Assembly (NCBI GenBank): GCA_036154955.1
Contig: JAYZWL010000088.1
Span: 26,452 to 90,451 of the forward strand
Length of the DNA: 64,000 nt
DNA from: Albimonas sp036154955
GTDB taxonomy: Bacteria; Pseudomonadota; Alphaproteobacteria; Rhodobacterales; Rhodobacteraceae
Direction: 5' to 3'
Made by a program: the position numbers and the translations under genes. Positions 15,686-24,438 of the stretch are shown here, piece after piece; position 1 is the first letter of the stretch; every line of letters begins with the position of its first letter. Under the pieces are notes generated by a model that did no database searches, had not been told where the DNA came from, and saw nothing but the letters and a program-made list of their open reading frames with translations.

Positions 15686-17905
15686 TCAGAACGTCGCGCG
15701 CAGGCGCAGGCCGACGCTCCGCCCCTCGCCGATCGTGGCGTTGGCGCCGGTCGCGTCGATCGAGGTCAGGTAGCGGTCGTCGAACAGGTTGCGCACATAG
15801 AGCGCCACCGTCGCCGGCCCGAGGTCGTAGCCGATCTGGGCGTTGACCACGGTGTAGGCGTCGACCTCCCGCGCATCGGTGTTGGCCACGTCGCCGAAGC
15901 TGTAGTAGCCGCCGGTGAAGGTGGCGTCGGCCGCGGCGAACACCCCGCTCGCATGGCGCCAGGACGCGCCGAGGCTCGCGGTCGCCGCCGGCGCCTCGGG
16001 GTAGGACTTGCCCTTGAGCGCGCCGGCCGAGGTCACGCCCGCGTCGAATTCGGTCCGCATCAGGCCCAGCGCGCCGAACACCTGGAAGCCTGGCGCGACC
16101 TGCCAGCGGGCGTCGACCTCCAGCCCGTAGGCGTGGGAACGGGCCCCGTTCTCGGTCACGGTCTGGCCGGGGAAGGCGGGGTTGGAGGTCAGGATCTGCT
16201 GGTTCTCGTAGTCGTACCAGAAGGCGTTGGCGTTCACCTCCAGCCGGTCGTCCAGCCAGCGCGACCGCCAGGCCAGCTCGTAGGCCCAGAGATATTCCGG
16301 CGCCACCTCGTTGATCGCGCCGGTCCCCGCCACCGCCTCCGAGAAGCCGGCCCGGTAGCCGCGCGAGGCGGTCAGCCCGACCGTGTGATCGGGGGTCACG
16401 TCGAAGGCCGCGCCGACCTTGGGCAGGAACACCACGTTCTCGGCGGAGCTCTTCTCGTCCAGCGAACCGTAGACCGCCTGCGGCGTGCAGCCGGCGACCG
16501 CGCATTCGCCGATCGCGGCCTGGGTGGCGCCCACGTCCAGCGCCCGGCCGCGGAAGTCGGCGGAGACCTCCTCGTGCAGCAGGCGGCCGCCGGCCATCAG
16601 GGTCCAGCGCTCGGTCAGCGCGTAGCGGGCGTCGGCGTAGATCGCGTAATTGGTCGTCTCGTTGCGGGCGTCCAGCTCCTGGAAATAGGCGACGGGGATG
16701 CCGGCGGGGGCGAGCTGGTCGGTGGCGATGACCGAGTCGAGATCGGTGCGGAACCGCCCGAAGAACAGCCCGATGACGCCGGAGAGGCCGGAGCCCGCGG
16801 GCTCGAAGGTCAGTTGCAGGTCCTGAGAGATGTCGCGCGCGTCGCGGGTGTCGTCGCGGTCGAAGACCGAGCCGGCGGGCGACCAGATCTGGACTTCGGT
16901 ATCCGACATCGCGGTCACCGATTTCAGCGCGAAGCCGCCGGGCAGGTCGTAGTCGACCTCGGCCACGTAGCGGTTGACATGGGTGTCGCGGAACTCCGCC
17001 GCCGTGCCGGTGGGATCGTCGAAGACCCGGTCGAAGAAATCGGGGCCCGAGACCGCGTTCCAGCCCGGCTTGTCATGGGTGTGGGAGGCGGTGAACAGCG
17101 CCCGCAGGCCGGGGATCGCGTCGGGCTCGAACAGCAGCTTGCCGCGGATCTCCTCGAACTCGTCCTCCTTGAGCGAGTCGGCGGCGGGGTTGGCGTAGCG
17201 GATGTCCTTCTCCTCGCGCGCCACCTGGCCGGCGATGCGGAAAGCGACCTGATCGCCCAGCAGCGGCCCCGACAACGCCAGCGCGCCGGAGCGGCGGCTG
17301 TCCGTGCCGAACTCCCCCTCGGCGATCATCTCGGGATGGAAGGTGGGGTCCTTGGTCTCCACGATCACCGCGCCGCCCAGCGCGTTGCGGCCCTGAAGGG
17401 TGGACTGGGGGCCGCGCAGGACCTCCACCTGCTCGACGTCGAACAGGCCGCGGCTGCCGCGGCGGGTGGCCTCCACCCCCTGCTGGGCGCCGTCCACGAT
17501 CACCGCGACGACCGGCGCGGCGCGGCTGGGCTGGGTCACGCCCTCCGAGTTCAGGCCGCGGATGACGATGTTGGCGTCGCCGCGCCCGTCGGGACTGGAG
17601 GTGACGTTGGGCATCCGGTCCAGCGCCTGGTCGAGGGATTCGATGGCGTAGGTCTCGATGTCGTCGGCGGTGGCGACGCCGACGCTGGCATAGGTGCGGA
17701 AGCGGTCGCGGGCGACCTTCTCGCCGGCGACGATGACCGGGTCGAGCGCGATGGGGTCCAGCGCGATGGGATCGGGCGCGATGGGATCGGGCGTCGCGGG
17801 ATCGGGTGCGGCGTCCTGCGCGCCGGCCGGGGCGGCGAGAAGGGCGGACGCCGCGACGGCGCCGAACAGGGCGGCGCGCATCGGGCGCGGTCGGGTGGCG
17901 GGCAT
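15686..17905 (-). CDS. TonB-dependent siderophore receptor
   Basis: 739 residues: signal peptide (about 1-30), a Pro-Asp repeat linker (34-58), a plug domain with 'VTSSPDGRGDANIVIRGLNS' and 'VEVLRGPQSTLQGRNALGGA', and a beta barrel ending in a C-terminal Phe (LRLRATF) as required for outer-membrane assembly. A GAGGGGAG site precedes the ATG at 17905. It heads the minus-strand iron locus and is divergent from the second uptake operon. The plug resembles FyuA/catecholate-type receptors, but the siderophore is not identifiable. Confidence 0.93.
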   Translation of the reverse strand: MPATRPRPMRAALFGAVAASALLAAPAGAQDAAPDPATPDPIAPDPIALDPIALDPVIVAGEKVARDRFRTYASVGVATADDIETYAIESLDQALDRMPNVTSSPDGRGDANIVIRGLNSEGVTQPSRAAPVVAVIVDGAQQGVEATRRGSRGLFDVEQVEVLRGPQSTLQGRNALGGAVIVETKDPTFHPEMIAEGEFGTDSRRSGALALSGPLLGDQVAFRIAGQVAREEKDIRYANPAADSLKEDEFEEIRGKLLFEPDAIPGLRALFTASHTHDKPGWNAVSGPDFFDRVFDDPTGTAAEFRDTHVNRYVAEVDYDLPGGFALKSVTAMSDTEVQIWSPAGSVFDRDDTRDARDISQDLQLTFEPAGSGLSGVIGLFFGRFRTDLDSVIATDQLAPAGIPVAYFQELDARNETTNYAIYADARYALTERWTLMAGGRLLHEEVSADFRGRALDVGATQAAIGECAVAGCTPQAVYGSLDEKSSAENVVFLPKVGAAFDVTPDHTVGLTASRGYRAGFSEAVAGTGAINEVAPEYLWAYELAWRSRWLDDRLEVNANAFWYDYENQQILTSNPAFPGQTVTENGARSHAYGLEVDARWQVAPGFQVFGALGLMRTEFDAGVTSAGALKGKSYPEAPAATASLGASWRHASGVFAAADATFTGGYYSFGDVANTDAREVDAYTVVNAQIGYDLGPATVALYVRNLFDDRYLTSIDATGANATIGEGRSVGLRLRATF
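17732..17806 (-). repeat. 15-base tandem repeats encoding PDPIA-type units in the receptor linker
   Basis: Five near-identical 15-base units encode PDPAT-PDPIA-PDPIA-LDPIA-LDPVI, directly after the predicted signal-peptide cleavage site and before the plug. The Pro-rich spacer may hold the TonB-box region away from the barrel, and copy number may vary by slippage. Confidence 0.8.
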
Positions 17906-18206
17906 GGCGGCGGTCTCCCCTCGCGGTCACGTCTTCGCGGGTCTGCGGGCGTGGCTCGGGGGTCGGCCCTGGTCGGGGCCCCTCGCTGCGAGGCGGTTGC
18001 GACCCTGTATCCGACAGAAACAGTCGGAAATCAATGGCGGCCGCGCGCGGCCGGGCTTGCGCCGGCAAGGGCGCGCGCCTATCACGCGGACGAAACGGCA
18101 GCCGAGGCCGACCCCGGAGCGGGGCGGCCGAGCCACCGCTCCCCCTCCCCCCGACATCCGCGCGCCGAGCGGGCGAACCGCGCCGCCGCGGACCGGAAGG
18201 ACCGCC
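17906..18206. promoter_or_regulatory. Divergent promoter region between the two iron-uptake operons
   Basis: 301 bases without a gene between divergent starts. The only clear element is an inverted repeat at 18010-18028 (TCCGAC, 7 bases, GTCGGA) in a relatively AT-rich stretch, a possible operator. GGAAGGA lies about 10 bases before the ATG at 18207. I did not recognise a convincing Fur, RirA or Irr site by eye. Confidence 0.45.
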
Positions 18207-19277
18207 ATGCTAGCGCCTCCCGACCAGATGCGCGCCGGTCCGCCGCGCGCCGGCGTCGCGCGCCGCGCCGTTCTGCGCGCCGTGCTTCGCGGGGCGGGGG
18301 CGGCGGCGCTGGCGCTTGCCGCGCCCGCCGTCGCGCGCGCCGAAACGCCGACGGATGCCGGGCCGATCCGCCTCCCCGGCCCCTGGGGCGAAACCCGGCT
18401 GGCGCGGCCGGCGCGACGGGTGGTCTCGCTGGGCTACACCTCGCAGGACGGGCTTCTGGCGCTGGGCGTGGTCCCGGTCGGGCTGCGCCACTGGTTCGGG
18501 GACCACCCCTACGGCGTCTGGCCCTGGGCGCAGCCGCTGCTGGGCGAGGCGCGGCCCGTGCTGATGCGCGGCGAAGTCTCGATCGAGACCGTGGCCGGGC
18601 TCGCCCCCGATCTGATCGTCGCCGCCGGCTCGGGCATCGGGCGGGCCGAGCATGACCTGCTGACCCGCGTCGCCCCGGTGCTGATGCAGGCGCCCGGCCG
18701 CCCGGTTTTCGGCAGCCCCTGGCCCGAGGATCTGCGGCGGCTGGGTCTGGCCCTGGGCCGCGCCGCGCGGGCCGAGGCGCTGATCGCGCAGGTCGAGGAC
18801 GCGTTCGCCGCCCTGCGCGCCCGCCGCCCCGACTGGCGCGGGCGCAGCGCGGTCGCGGCCTGGCGCAACGGCGGCGAGACCGGGGCGTTCATGCCGGCCG
18901 ACAGCCGCGCGCGTTTCCTCGCCGACCTGGGATTCCGGGCGCCCGAGGCGCTGTCCCGCCTGCCCGCGCCCGGCGGCTTCTACGCCACGCTCTCGCCCGA
19001 GGATCTCTCGCCGCTCGACGCCGACGTCCTGGTCTGGATCTCGTCCTTCGACCGGGCGCCCGACCTCGCCGCCCTGCCGATGCGCCGCACGCTCGTCGCC
19101 CATCGCGAGGGACGCGAGGTCTTCGCGGGGCCGCTGGTCGCGGGCGCGCTGTCCTTCGGCTCGGTCCTGTCGCTGCCCTATGCGCTGCGGGCGCTGGAGC
19201 CCGAGATCGCGGCGGCGCTGGACGGGCGGCCCGGCACCCCGGTCCCCTCCGCCGTGCGGGCGGGGCTGGCGCCATGA
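18207..19277 (+). CDS. Periplasmic iron-siderophore-binding protein (second system)
   Basis: A 356-residue class III binding protein. The N-terminus has 'ARRAVLRAVLRGAG' followed by a hydrophobic stretch ending ARAE, which looks Tat-like (twin Arg) rather than a plain Sec signal. The mature part shows 'RRVVSLGYTSQDGLLALGVV', 'SIETVAGLAPDLIVAAGSG' and 'RREGREVF'-like terminal segments of iron-siderophore binders. It overlaps the first permease gene by ATGA. It is unrelated in detail to the binding protein at 13655-14614, so the two loci probably handle different ligands. Confidence 0.88.
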   Translation: MLAPPDQMRAGPPRAGVARRAVLRAVLRGAGAAALALAAPAVARAETPTDAGPIRLPGPWGETRLARPARRVVSLGYTSQDGLLALGVVPVGLRHWFGDHPYGVWPWAQPLLGEARPVLMRGEVSIETVAGLAPDLIVAAGSGIGRAEHDLLTRVAPVLMQAPGRPVFGSPWPEDLRRLGLALGRAARAEALIAQVEDAFAALRARRPDWRGRSAVAAWRNGGETGAFMPADSRARFLADLGFRAPEALSRLPAPGGFYATLSPEDLSPLDADVLVWISSFDRAPDLAALPMRRTLVAHREGREVFAGPLVAGALSFGSVLSLPYALRALEPEIAAALDGRPGTPVPSAVRAGLAP

Positions 19278-20260
19278 GAGGCGCGCTGATCGCCGCCCTG
19301 GCGCTGGCCGCCGCCATGGTGCTGTCGATGACGACGGGCGTGCGCGAGGTCTCGGCCGCCGACTGGTGGGGCGCGCTGACCGCCTACGACCCCTACGACC
19401 CCGCGCATGTGACGCTGGCGGCGGTGCGGGCGCCGCGGCTGGCGGCGGCGCTGATCGCGGGCGGCGCGCTGGGGGCCGCGGGCAGCGTGATGCAGGCGCT
19501 GACCCGCAATCCGCTCGCCGATCCGGGGCTTTTGGGGATCAACGCCGGCGCGGCCTTCGCGCTGATCCTGGGCACGACCCTGCTGGGGCGGGCCGATGCG
19601 GCGACCGTCTCGGCGCTGGTGTTCCCGGGCGCGGCGGCGGCGGCGGTCGCGGTCTTCGCGCTGGGCGGCGGGATGAAGGGCGATGCGGGGCCAGTGCGGC
19701 TGACGCTGGCGGGCGCGGCGCTGAACGCCTTCCTTCTGTCGCTGGTCACGGCGCTGGCGCTGGCGCGCCAGGACGGGTTCGACGTGCTGCGCTTCTGGGT
19801 GGCGGGCTCGCTCGCCCAGGCCGAGGCGCGGCCGCTGGCGGAAATGGCGGTCGCGGCGGCGGCGGGGACGGGCCTCGCGCTCGCGCTCGCGCTGCGGCTG
19901 GAGGCGCTGTCGCTGGGCGGCGCGCTGGCCCGCGGGCTGGGCGTCGGGGCCGGGCGGACGCAGGCCGGGGCGCTGGCCGCGGTGGCGCTGGCGGCGGGGG
20001 CGGCGGTGGCGGTGGCGGGGCCGGTGGCCTTCCTGGGCCTGACCGCGCCGCCGCTGGCCCGGCGGCTGGCGGGGCATTCGCTGCGCGCCGAGATCGCGGT
20101 CTCCGCCATGCTGGGGGCGGCGCTGCTGCTGGCGGCCGACGCCGCCGGGCGGGTGATCCTCGCCCCCATGGAGGTGCGCGCGGGCGTGATGGTCGCGCTG
20201 ATCGGGGCGCCGGTTTTCGTGATCCTCGCCCGCCGCCTGCGGCCCGGGGCGCCGGCATGA
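19274..20260 (+). CDS. FecCD-type siderophore ABC permease (second system, subunit 1)
   Basis: A 328-residue integral membrane protein of full length with 'VRAPRLAAALIAGGALGAAG', 'RNPLADPGLLGINAGAAFAL' and the coupling region 'AFLGLTAPPLARRLAGHS'. It is coupled by ATGA to the binding protein before it and the second permease after it. Its complete sequence shows what the truncated permease at 12236-12615 has lost. Confidence 0.92.
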   Translation: MRGALIAALALAAAMVLSMTTGVREVSAADWWGALTAYDPYDPAHVTLAAVRAPRLAAALIAGGALGAAGSVMQALTRNPLADPGLLGINAGAAFALILGTTLLGRADAATVSALVFPGAAAAAVAVFALGGGMKGDAGPVRLTLAGAALNAFLLSLVTALALARQDGFDVLRFWVAGSLAQAEARPLAEMAVAAAAGTGLALALALRLEALSLGGALARGLGVGAGRTQAGALAAVALAAGAAVAVAGPVAFLGLTAPPLARRLAGHSLRAEIAVSAMLGAALLLAADAAGRVILAPMEVRAGVMVALIGAPVFVILARRLRPGAPA

Positions 20261-21249
20261 GCCGGGCGGTCTCCCGCCCGCTGGCGCTCGCCCTGCTGCT
20301 GGCCGCGGCGACCCTGATCGCGCTGATGCGCGGCGCGCTCGACGCGCCGCTTGCGGTGCTGTGGGAGGGGCTCGTGACCGGCGAGGGCCCGGGCGCGCTG
20401 GTGCTGGCCGAGATCCGCGGGCCCCGCGTCGCCGCGGGGCTGGCGGCGGGGGCGGCGCTGGGCCTGTCGGGGGCGATCTTCCAGACGCTGTTCCGCAACC
20501 CGCTGGCCTCGCCCGACCTGCTGGGCTTCACCTCCGGCGCCTCGCTGGCGGTGGTGGCGGGGATGGCCGCGGGGCTGGCGGCGCCGCCGCAGCTTCTGGC
20601 GGCGGCGGGGGGGCTCGCCGCCTGGGCGCTGATCGGAGCGCTGACCCTGCGCCGGGGCGAGGGCGCGGCCCCGCCGCTGACGCTGGTGCTGGTGGGCCTG
20701 GGCGTGGGCTTCGGCGCTTCGGCCTGCGCCACCTTCCTGATGTCGGCCCTGCCGCTGGGCCTCGCCCACGAGGCGCAGCGCTGGATCACGGGCTCGCTTG
20801 CAGCCCGGGGCTGGGACCATGCGGGGGCGGCCTGGGCGGCGCTGGCCGCGCTCGGCCTCGCCGCCTTCGCGCAGGTCCGGGCGCTGGAGGCGCTGGAACT
20901 GGGCGAGGCGATGGCCGCGGGGCTCGGCCTCGACGTCGCCCGCGCCCGCCGGGGCGTCGCCGCGACCGCGGTGCTGCTGGCCGCGGCGGGGGTGGCGGTG
21001 GCGGGCCCCCTGCCCTTCGTGGCGCTGATGGCGGGGCCGGCGGGGGCGCGGGTGTCGGGGGCGCGAAGCCCCGCCGGGCGGCTCGCCGCCGCGGCCGCGA
21101 CCGGCGCCCTGGTGGTGGTTCTGGCCGACCTCGTCGCCCGCGCCGCCGTGCCGGGCGTGCAGCTTCCCGCCGGCGTCGCCACCGGGCTCCTGGGCGCGCC
21201 CTACCTGCTGTGGCGCCTGTCGCGCGAGATGGAGAAAGGCGGGCTATGA
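20257..21249 (+). CDS. FecCD-type siderophore ABC permease (second system, subunit 2)
   Basis: A 330-residue FecCD permease with 'IRGPRVAAGLAAGAALGLSG', 'RNPLASPDLLGFTSGASLAV' and 'LPFVALMAGPAGARVSGARS'. It differs enough from subunit 1 to form a heterodimeric channel, as in FecC-FecD. The stop overlaps the ATPase start (CTATGA). Confidence 0.92.
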   Translation: MSRAVSRPLALALLLAAATLIALMRGALDAPLAVLWEGLVTGEGPGALVLAEIRGPRVAAGLAAGAALGLSGAIFQTLFRNPLASPDLLGFTSGASLAVVAGMAAGLAAPPQLLAAAGGLAAWALIGALTLRRGEGAAPPLTLVLVGLGVGFGASACATFLMSALPLGLAHEAQRWITGSLAARGWDHAGAAWAALAALGLAAFAQVRALEALELGEAMAAGLGLDVARARRGVAATAVLLAAAGVAVAGPLPFVALMAGPAGARVSGARSPAGRLAAAAATGALVVVLADLVARAAVPGVQLPAGVATGLLGAPYLLWRLSREMEKGGL

Positions 21250-22034
21250 CCCTGACGGCCGAGGCGCTGACCCTTGGATACGGCGACCGCATGGTGGTCG
21301 AGCATCTGGACCTTACGCTCCCCCCCGGCCGGGTGACGGCGATCCTCGGCCCCAACGGCTGCGGCAAGTCCACGCTTCTGCACGCGCTGGCCCGGCTGAC
21401 CCGCCCGATCTCGGGCCGGGTCAGCCTTGAGGGGCGGGACCTCGGCGCCTATGCGCCCCGCGCGCTGGCCCGGAGGCTGGCGATCCTGCCCCAGGGCCCC
21501 GCGGCGCCGGAGGGCATCCGGGTCGGCGACCTGGTGCGCCGCGGCCGCACGCCCTGGCGGGGGATGCTCTCGCCCTGGAGCGAGGCCGACGCGCGCGCCT
21601 GCGCCGCGGCGCTGGAGGCGGTGGGGATGACCGCGCTCGCCGAGCGGCCCTTGCAGGCGCTTTCGGGCGGGCAGCGGCAGCGGGCCTGGATCGCGCTGGC
21701 GCTGGCGCAGGACACGCCGGCGCTGCTGCTGGACGAGCCGACCACGTTCCTCGACCTCGTCCACCAGATCGAGGTGCTGCGCCTGCTGCGCCGCCGCAAC
21801 CGGGAGATGGGGACCACGGTGATCAGCGTGCTCCACGACCTCAACCTCGCGGCGCGGTTCTCCGATCATCTGGTGCTGATGGGGCGGGGCGGGGTGGTCG
21901 CGGCGGGGGCGCCCGGGGCGGTGATGACGCCGGACAACCTCAAGGCCGCCTTCGGACTCAACGCGCGGGTGGAGCCGGACCCCGAGACCGGCGCGCCGAT
22001 GGTGATCCCCCGCGCCGACGGCGGCGACGCGTAG
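21246..22034 (+). CDS. Iron-siderophore ABC transporter ATP-binding protein
   Basis: A 262-residue ATPase with Walker A 'GPNGCGKST', signature 'LSGGQRQR', Walker B 'ALLLDEPTTFLD' and the switch His in 'SVLHDLN', the FecE/FhuC pattern. It completes the second uptake system and is the only siderophore ATPase in the window. It may therefore also energise the permease of the damaged neighbouring locus (inference). Confidence 0.93.
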   Translation: MTLTAEALTLGYGDRMVVEHLDLTLPPGRVTAILGPNGCGKSTLLHALARLTRPISGRVSLEGRDLGAYAPRALARRLAILPQGPAAPEGIRVGDLVRRGRTPWRGMLSPWSEADARACAAALEAVGMTALAERPLQALSGGQRQRAWIALALAQDTPALLLDEPTTFLDLVHQIEVLRLLRRRNREMGTTVISVLHDLNLAARFSDHLVLMGRGGVVAAGAPGAVMTPDNLKAAFGLNARVEPDPETGAPMVIPRADGGDA

Positions 22035-22047
22035 CCCGGGAGGACGC

Positions 22048-22082
22048 GGGCGGGAGGGCGGCGCGGGGCCGCCCTCCCGCCC
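22048..22082. terminator. Bidirectional hairpin between convergent ATPase and TonB-receptor genes
   Basis: A perfect 15-bp GC stem (22048-22062 with 22068-22082) and a 5-base loop fill the 50-base gap between convergent stop codons. There is no long T run on either side. Position and strength favour a shared transcription terminator. Confidence 0.75.
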
Positions 22083-22084
22083 GT

Positions 22085-24268
22085 TCAGAACGCCTGGGTC
22101 AGGTTCAGGCTGACCCGCCGCCCCTCGCCGTAGTAGCACGACAGCGCCCCGTCGCAGGAAGCCACGTAGGTCTCGTCCGTCAGGTTGGTGACCGAGAGCT
22201 TGAGCTGCGCGTCCGGCGTCAGCCGGTAGGCGATGGCCACGTCGAACAGCGTCCGGCCCGAGACCTTCAGCGTGTTCGCGTCATCCGCCCAGCTGTCGCC
22301 CTGCCAGCGCACGCCGCCCGTGAGCGTCAGCCCCTCGATCCAGGGCGTCTCCCAGCTCAGCCGCGCCGCGACCTGCTGCTGGATCGTCGCCACCGGGGTC
22401 TTGCCGATCAGCGCCGCGTTCGCGTCCTCGTTCACGTCCACGTCCATGAAGGTCGCGGCGGCGGCGAAGGTCAGGTTCGGCAGGATCCGGCCGCGGCCCT
22501 CCAGCTCCAGCCCCTGCGAGGTCGCCTCGCCGATCTGGGTCTGGGCGTTGAACGGCCCGGTCACCACGCCCTCGCGCTCGATCCGGAACACAGAGGCGGT
22601 GAACAGCGCGTCCATGAAGGCGGGCTCGTATTTCAGCCCCGCCTCGATCTGGCGCCCGGTCTCGGGATGCAGCGGCCCGTTGGCGGCGGTCCCCACCAGC
22701 GGGTTGAAGAAGGTCGCGGCCGAGACATAGGGGGTCAGGCCGAAGCCCAGCGTCTTGGCGAGGCCCACCCGCCAGGAGAATTCGGCGTCCGACTGGTCGT
22801 AGGCCGGGGTCCCGCTCGCCTCGGTGGTCACCCAGTCATGGCGCCCGTTCAGCGTCGCCAGCCAGCCGTCCCCGAAGCGGATCCGGTCCTGAACATAGAG
22901 CCCGAAGCCGGTCTGCTCGATCTCGTTGTCGATATAGGGCACGGGGGAGATCGGCCCCAGCCCGCCGTATTGCGGCGTGCGGGTCGAGACCACCGGCGCG
23001 TCAGGCGACGAGACCGAGGCCTGCACCTGGTCGAGCGCGAACCACTTGAAGTCGGCGCCGAACAGCAGCTCATGGCGCAGCGGCCCGGTGGTCGCCGTCG
23101 TCTCCGCGCGCAGGTCGTTCAGCGCGGTGAGCGTCTGGGTCTCATGCTCGAAGAAGATGCGCGACAGGGTGTCCTGACCGTTCACCGGGGTCATCTGGAA
23201 ATGGTTGTCGAAGGCCGGCGTCCAGGCCGCCCCCGAGCCCCACCCGTAGGCGTAGGGCGCGCTCTCCTCCACCTGCGCCCAGCCGAAGCGGGAGACGTTG
23301 GTGACGGTGACGCCCCCGAAATCGTGGCTGATCTCGCCCGAAAGCAGGATCTGGTCGCGCTTGTAATAGTCGTATTGCGGGTCGGAGGTGTTGAACTCCC
23401 GGTCGATCCGGCCGAACTGCGTGGCCTTCTCGGTCCCGTGGTAGGGCAGCCACGAGCCGCCCACATGGTCCTCGTCGATATGGGTGTAGGACAGGGCCGC
23501 CGTCGCCACCGTGCCGCCCGGGGACTCCACGGTCAGCGAGGGCGCGACCACCGCCCGCCAGCCGGCGTCGAAAACGCCGTGGCCGTCGGTGCGCTCCAGC
23601 TTGCCGATCACCCGGCCGGCGAGCGCGTCGGTGAGCTGGCGGTTCACGTCGATCTCGGCCGAGGCCGCGCCGAACGCGTCCGCCTCGGCCGAGATGCGGG
23701 CGCGGTCGCCGGGCAGCGCGACCCGGCTGACATAGTTGACGATGCCGCCGGGATTGGACCCGCCGTAGAGCACCGAGGCCGGGCCCTTGAGCACCTCCAC
23801 CCGCTCGACCAGCACCGGGTCGATGTAGAAGCCGCCGAAGCCGTAGGAGTAATGCGGCAGCCCGTCCTGATACTGGCCGGTCTGGGTCGCGTCGAAGCCG
23901 CGGATGAACAGCCAGTTGGTGTCGCTGTCATAGCCGTAGGGCTGGCCCTGCACGCCCGCCACATAGCCCAGAGCGCCGTCGAGCTTGTCGGCGTCGAACA
24001 GCTCCAGCTCCTCGCGCCCGACGACGGTGACGGACTGCGGGGCCTCGGTGACCGGGGCGCCGGTCTTCAGGCCGGTGCGGCTGATCGGGTTGGCGCGGCC
24101 GGCGACCGGTCCGGTCCCGTCATAGCGGCCCTCGACCGCGACCGGGGCGAGCACCGTGGCCGGGTCGTCGCCGGTGGTCTCCTGCACCTGGGCGAAGGCG
24201 GGGAGGGGCAGGACGAGCGGCAGCGCGAGGGCGGCGAGGCGCAAGGGAGGGAGGGGGGAGGACGCCAT
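22085..24268 (-). CDS. TonB-dependent siderophore receptor (ferrichrome/FhuA-like branch)
   Basis: 727 residues: Sec signal (about 1-24, ending AFAQV), a plug with 'APQSVTVVGREELE', 'FIRGFDATQTGQYQDGLPHY' and 'VEVLKGPASVLYGGSNPGGIVNYVSR', and a barrel ending in 'GRRVSLNLTQAF'. The 'PQSVTVV...RGF...DGL...GG.VN' pattern is that of siderophore receptors of the FhuA/FpvA branch. The ATG at 24268 has AAGGAG about 11 bases upstream. The likely regulator gene lies just upstream on the same strand. Confidence 0.93.
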   Translation of the reverse strand: MASSPLPPLRLAALALPLVLPLPAFAQVQETTGDDPATVLAPVAVEGRYDGTGPVAGRANPISRTGLKTGAPVTEAPQSVTVVGREELELFDADKLDGALGYVAGVQGQPYGYDSDTNWLFIRGFDATQTGQYQDGLPHYSYGFGGFYIDPVLVERVEVLKGPASVLYGGSNPGGIVNYVSRVALPGDRARISAEADAFGAASAEIDVNRQLTDALAGRVIGKLERTDGHGVFDAGWRAVVAPSLTVESPGGTVATAALSYTHIDEDHVGGSWLPYHGTEKATQFGRIDREFNTSDPQYDYYKRDQILLSGEISHDFGGVTVTNVSRFGWAQVEESAPYAYGWGSGAAWTPAFDNHFQMTPVNGQDTLSRIFFEHETQTLTALNDLRAETTATTGPLRHELLFGADFKWFALDQVQASVSSPDAPVVSTRTPQYGGLGPISPVPYIDNEIEQTGFGLYVQDRIRFGDGWLATLNGRHDWVTTEASGTPAYDQSDAEFSWRVGLAKTLGFGLTPYVSAATFFNPLVGTAANGPLHPETGRQIEAGLKYEPAFMDALFTASVFRIEREGVVTGPFNAQTQIGEATSQGLELEGRGRILPNLTFAAAATFMDVDVNEDANAALIGKTPVATIQQQVAARLSWETPWIEGLTLTGGVRWQGDSWADDANTLKVSGRTLFDVAIAYRLTPDAQLKLSVTNLTDETYVASCDGALSCYYGEGRRVSLNLTQAF

Positions 24269-24438
24269 CGGCGGACATCTCCTTATCGTTCGGCGGCGCG
24301 GGTCGACTCGGTTTCGGACCCGGCCCGGGGGAGGGCGGATTAACACCTGAGCGTTTAAGTCGGGTATGCGCGCTGCGATTGCATTTTCCTGTCGCCGCGG
24401 CCAGCCCCCCGGGCCCGGGCCGCCTACGCGCAGGGACG

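Noticed and set aside
17906..18206. Fur/RirA/Irr box in the divergent iron promoter
   Set aside because: By eye no stretch resembles these consensus sites well enough; only a 6-7-6 inverted repeat was recorded.
15635..18655. A plus-strand open frame of about 1000 codons antisense to the TonB receptor
   Set aside because: It has no domain and runs across the receptor gene and its promoter; the minus-strand frame has signal peptide, plug and barrel features.
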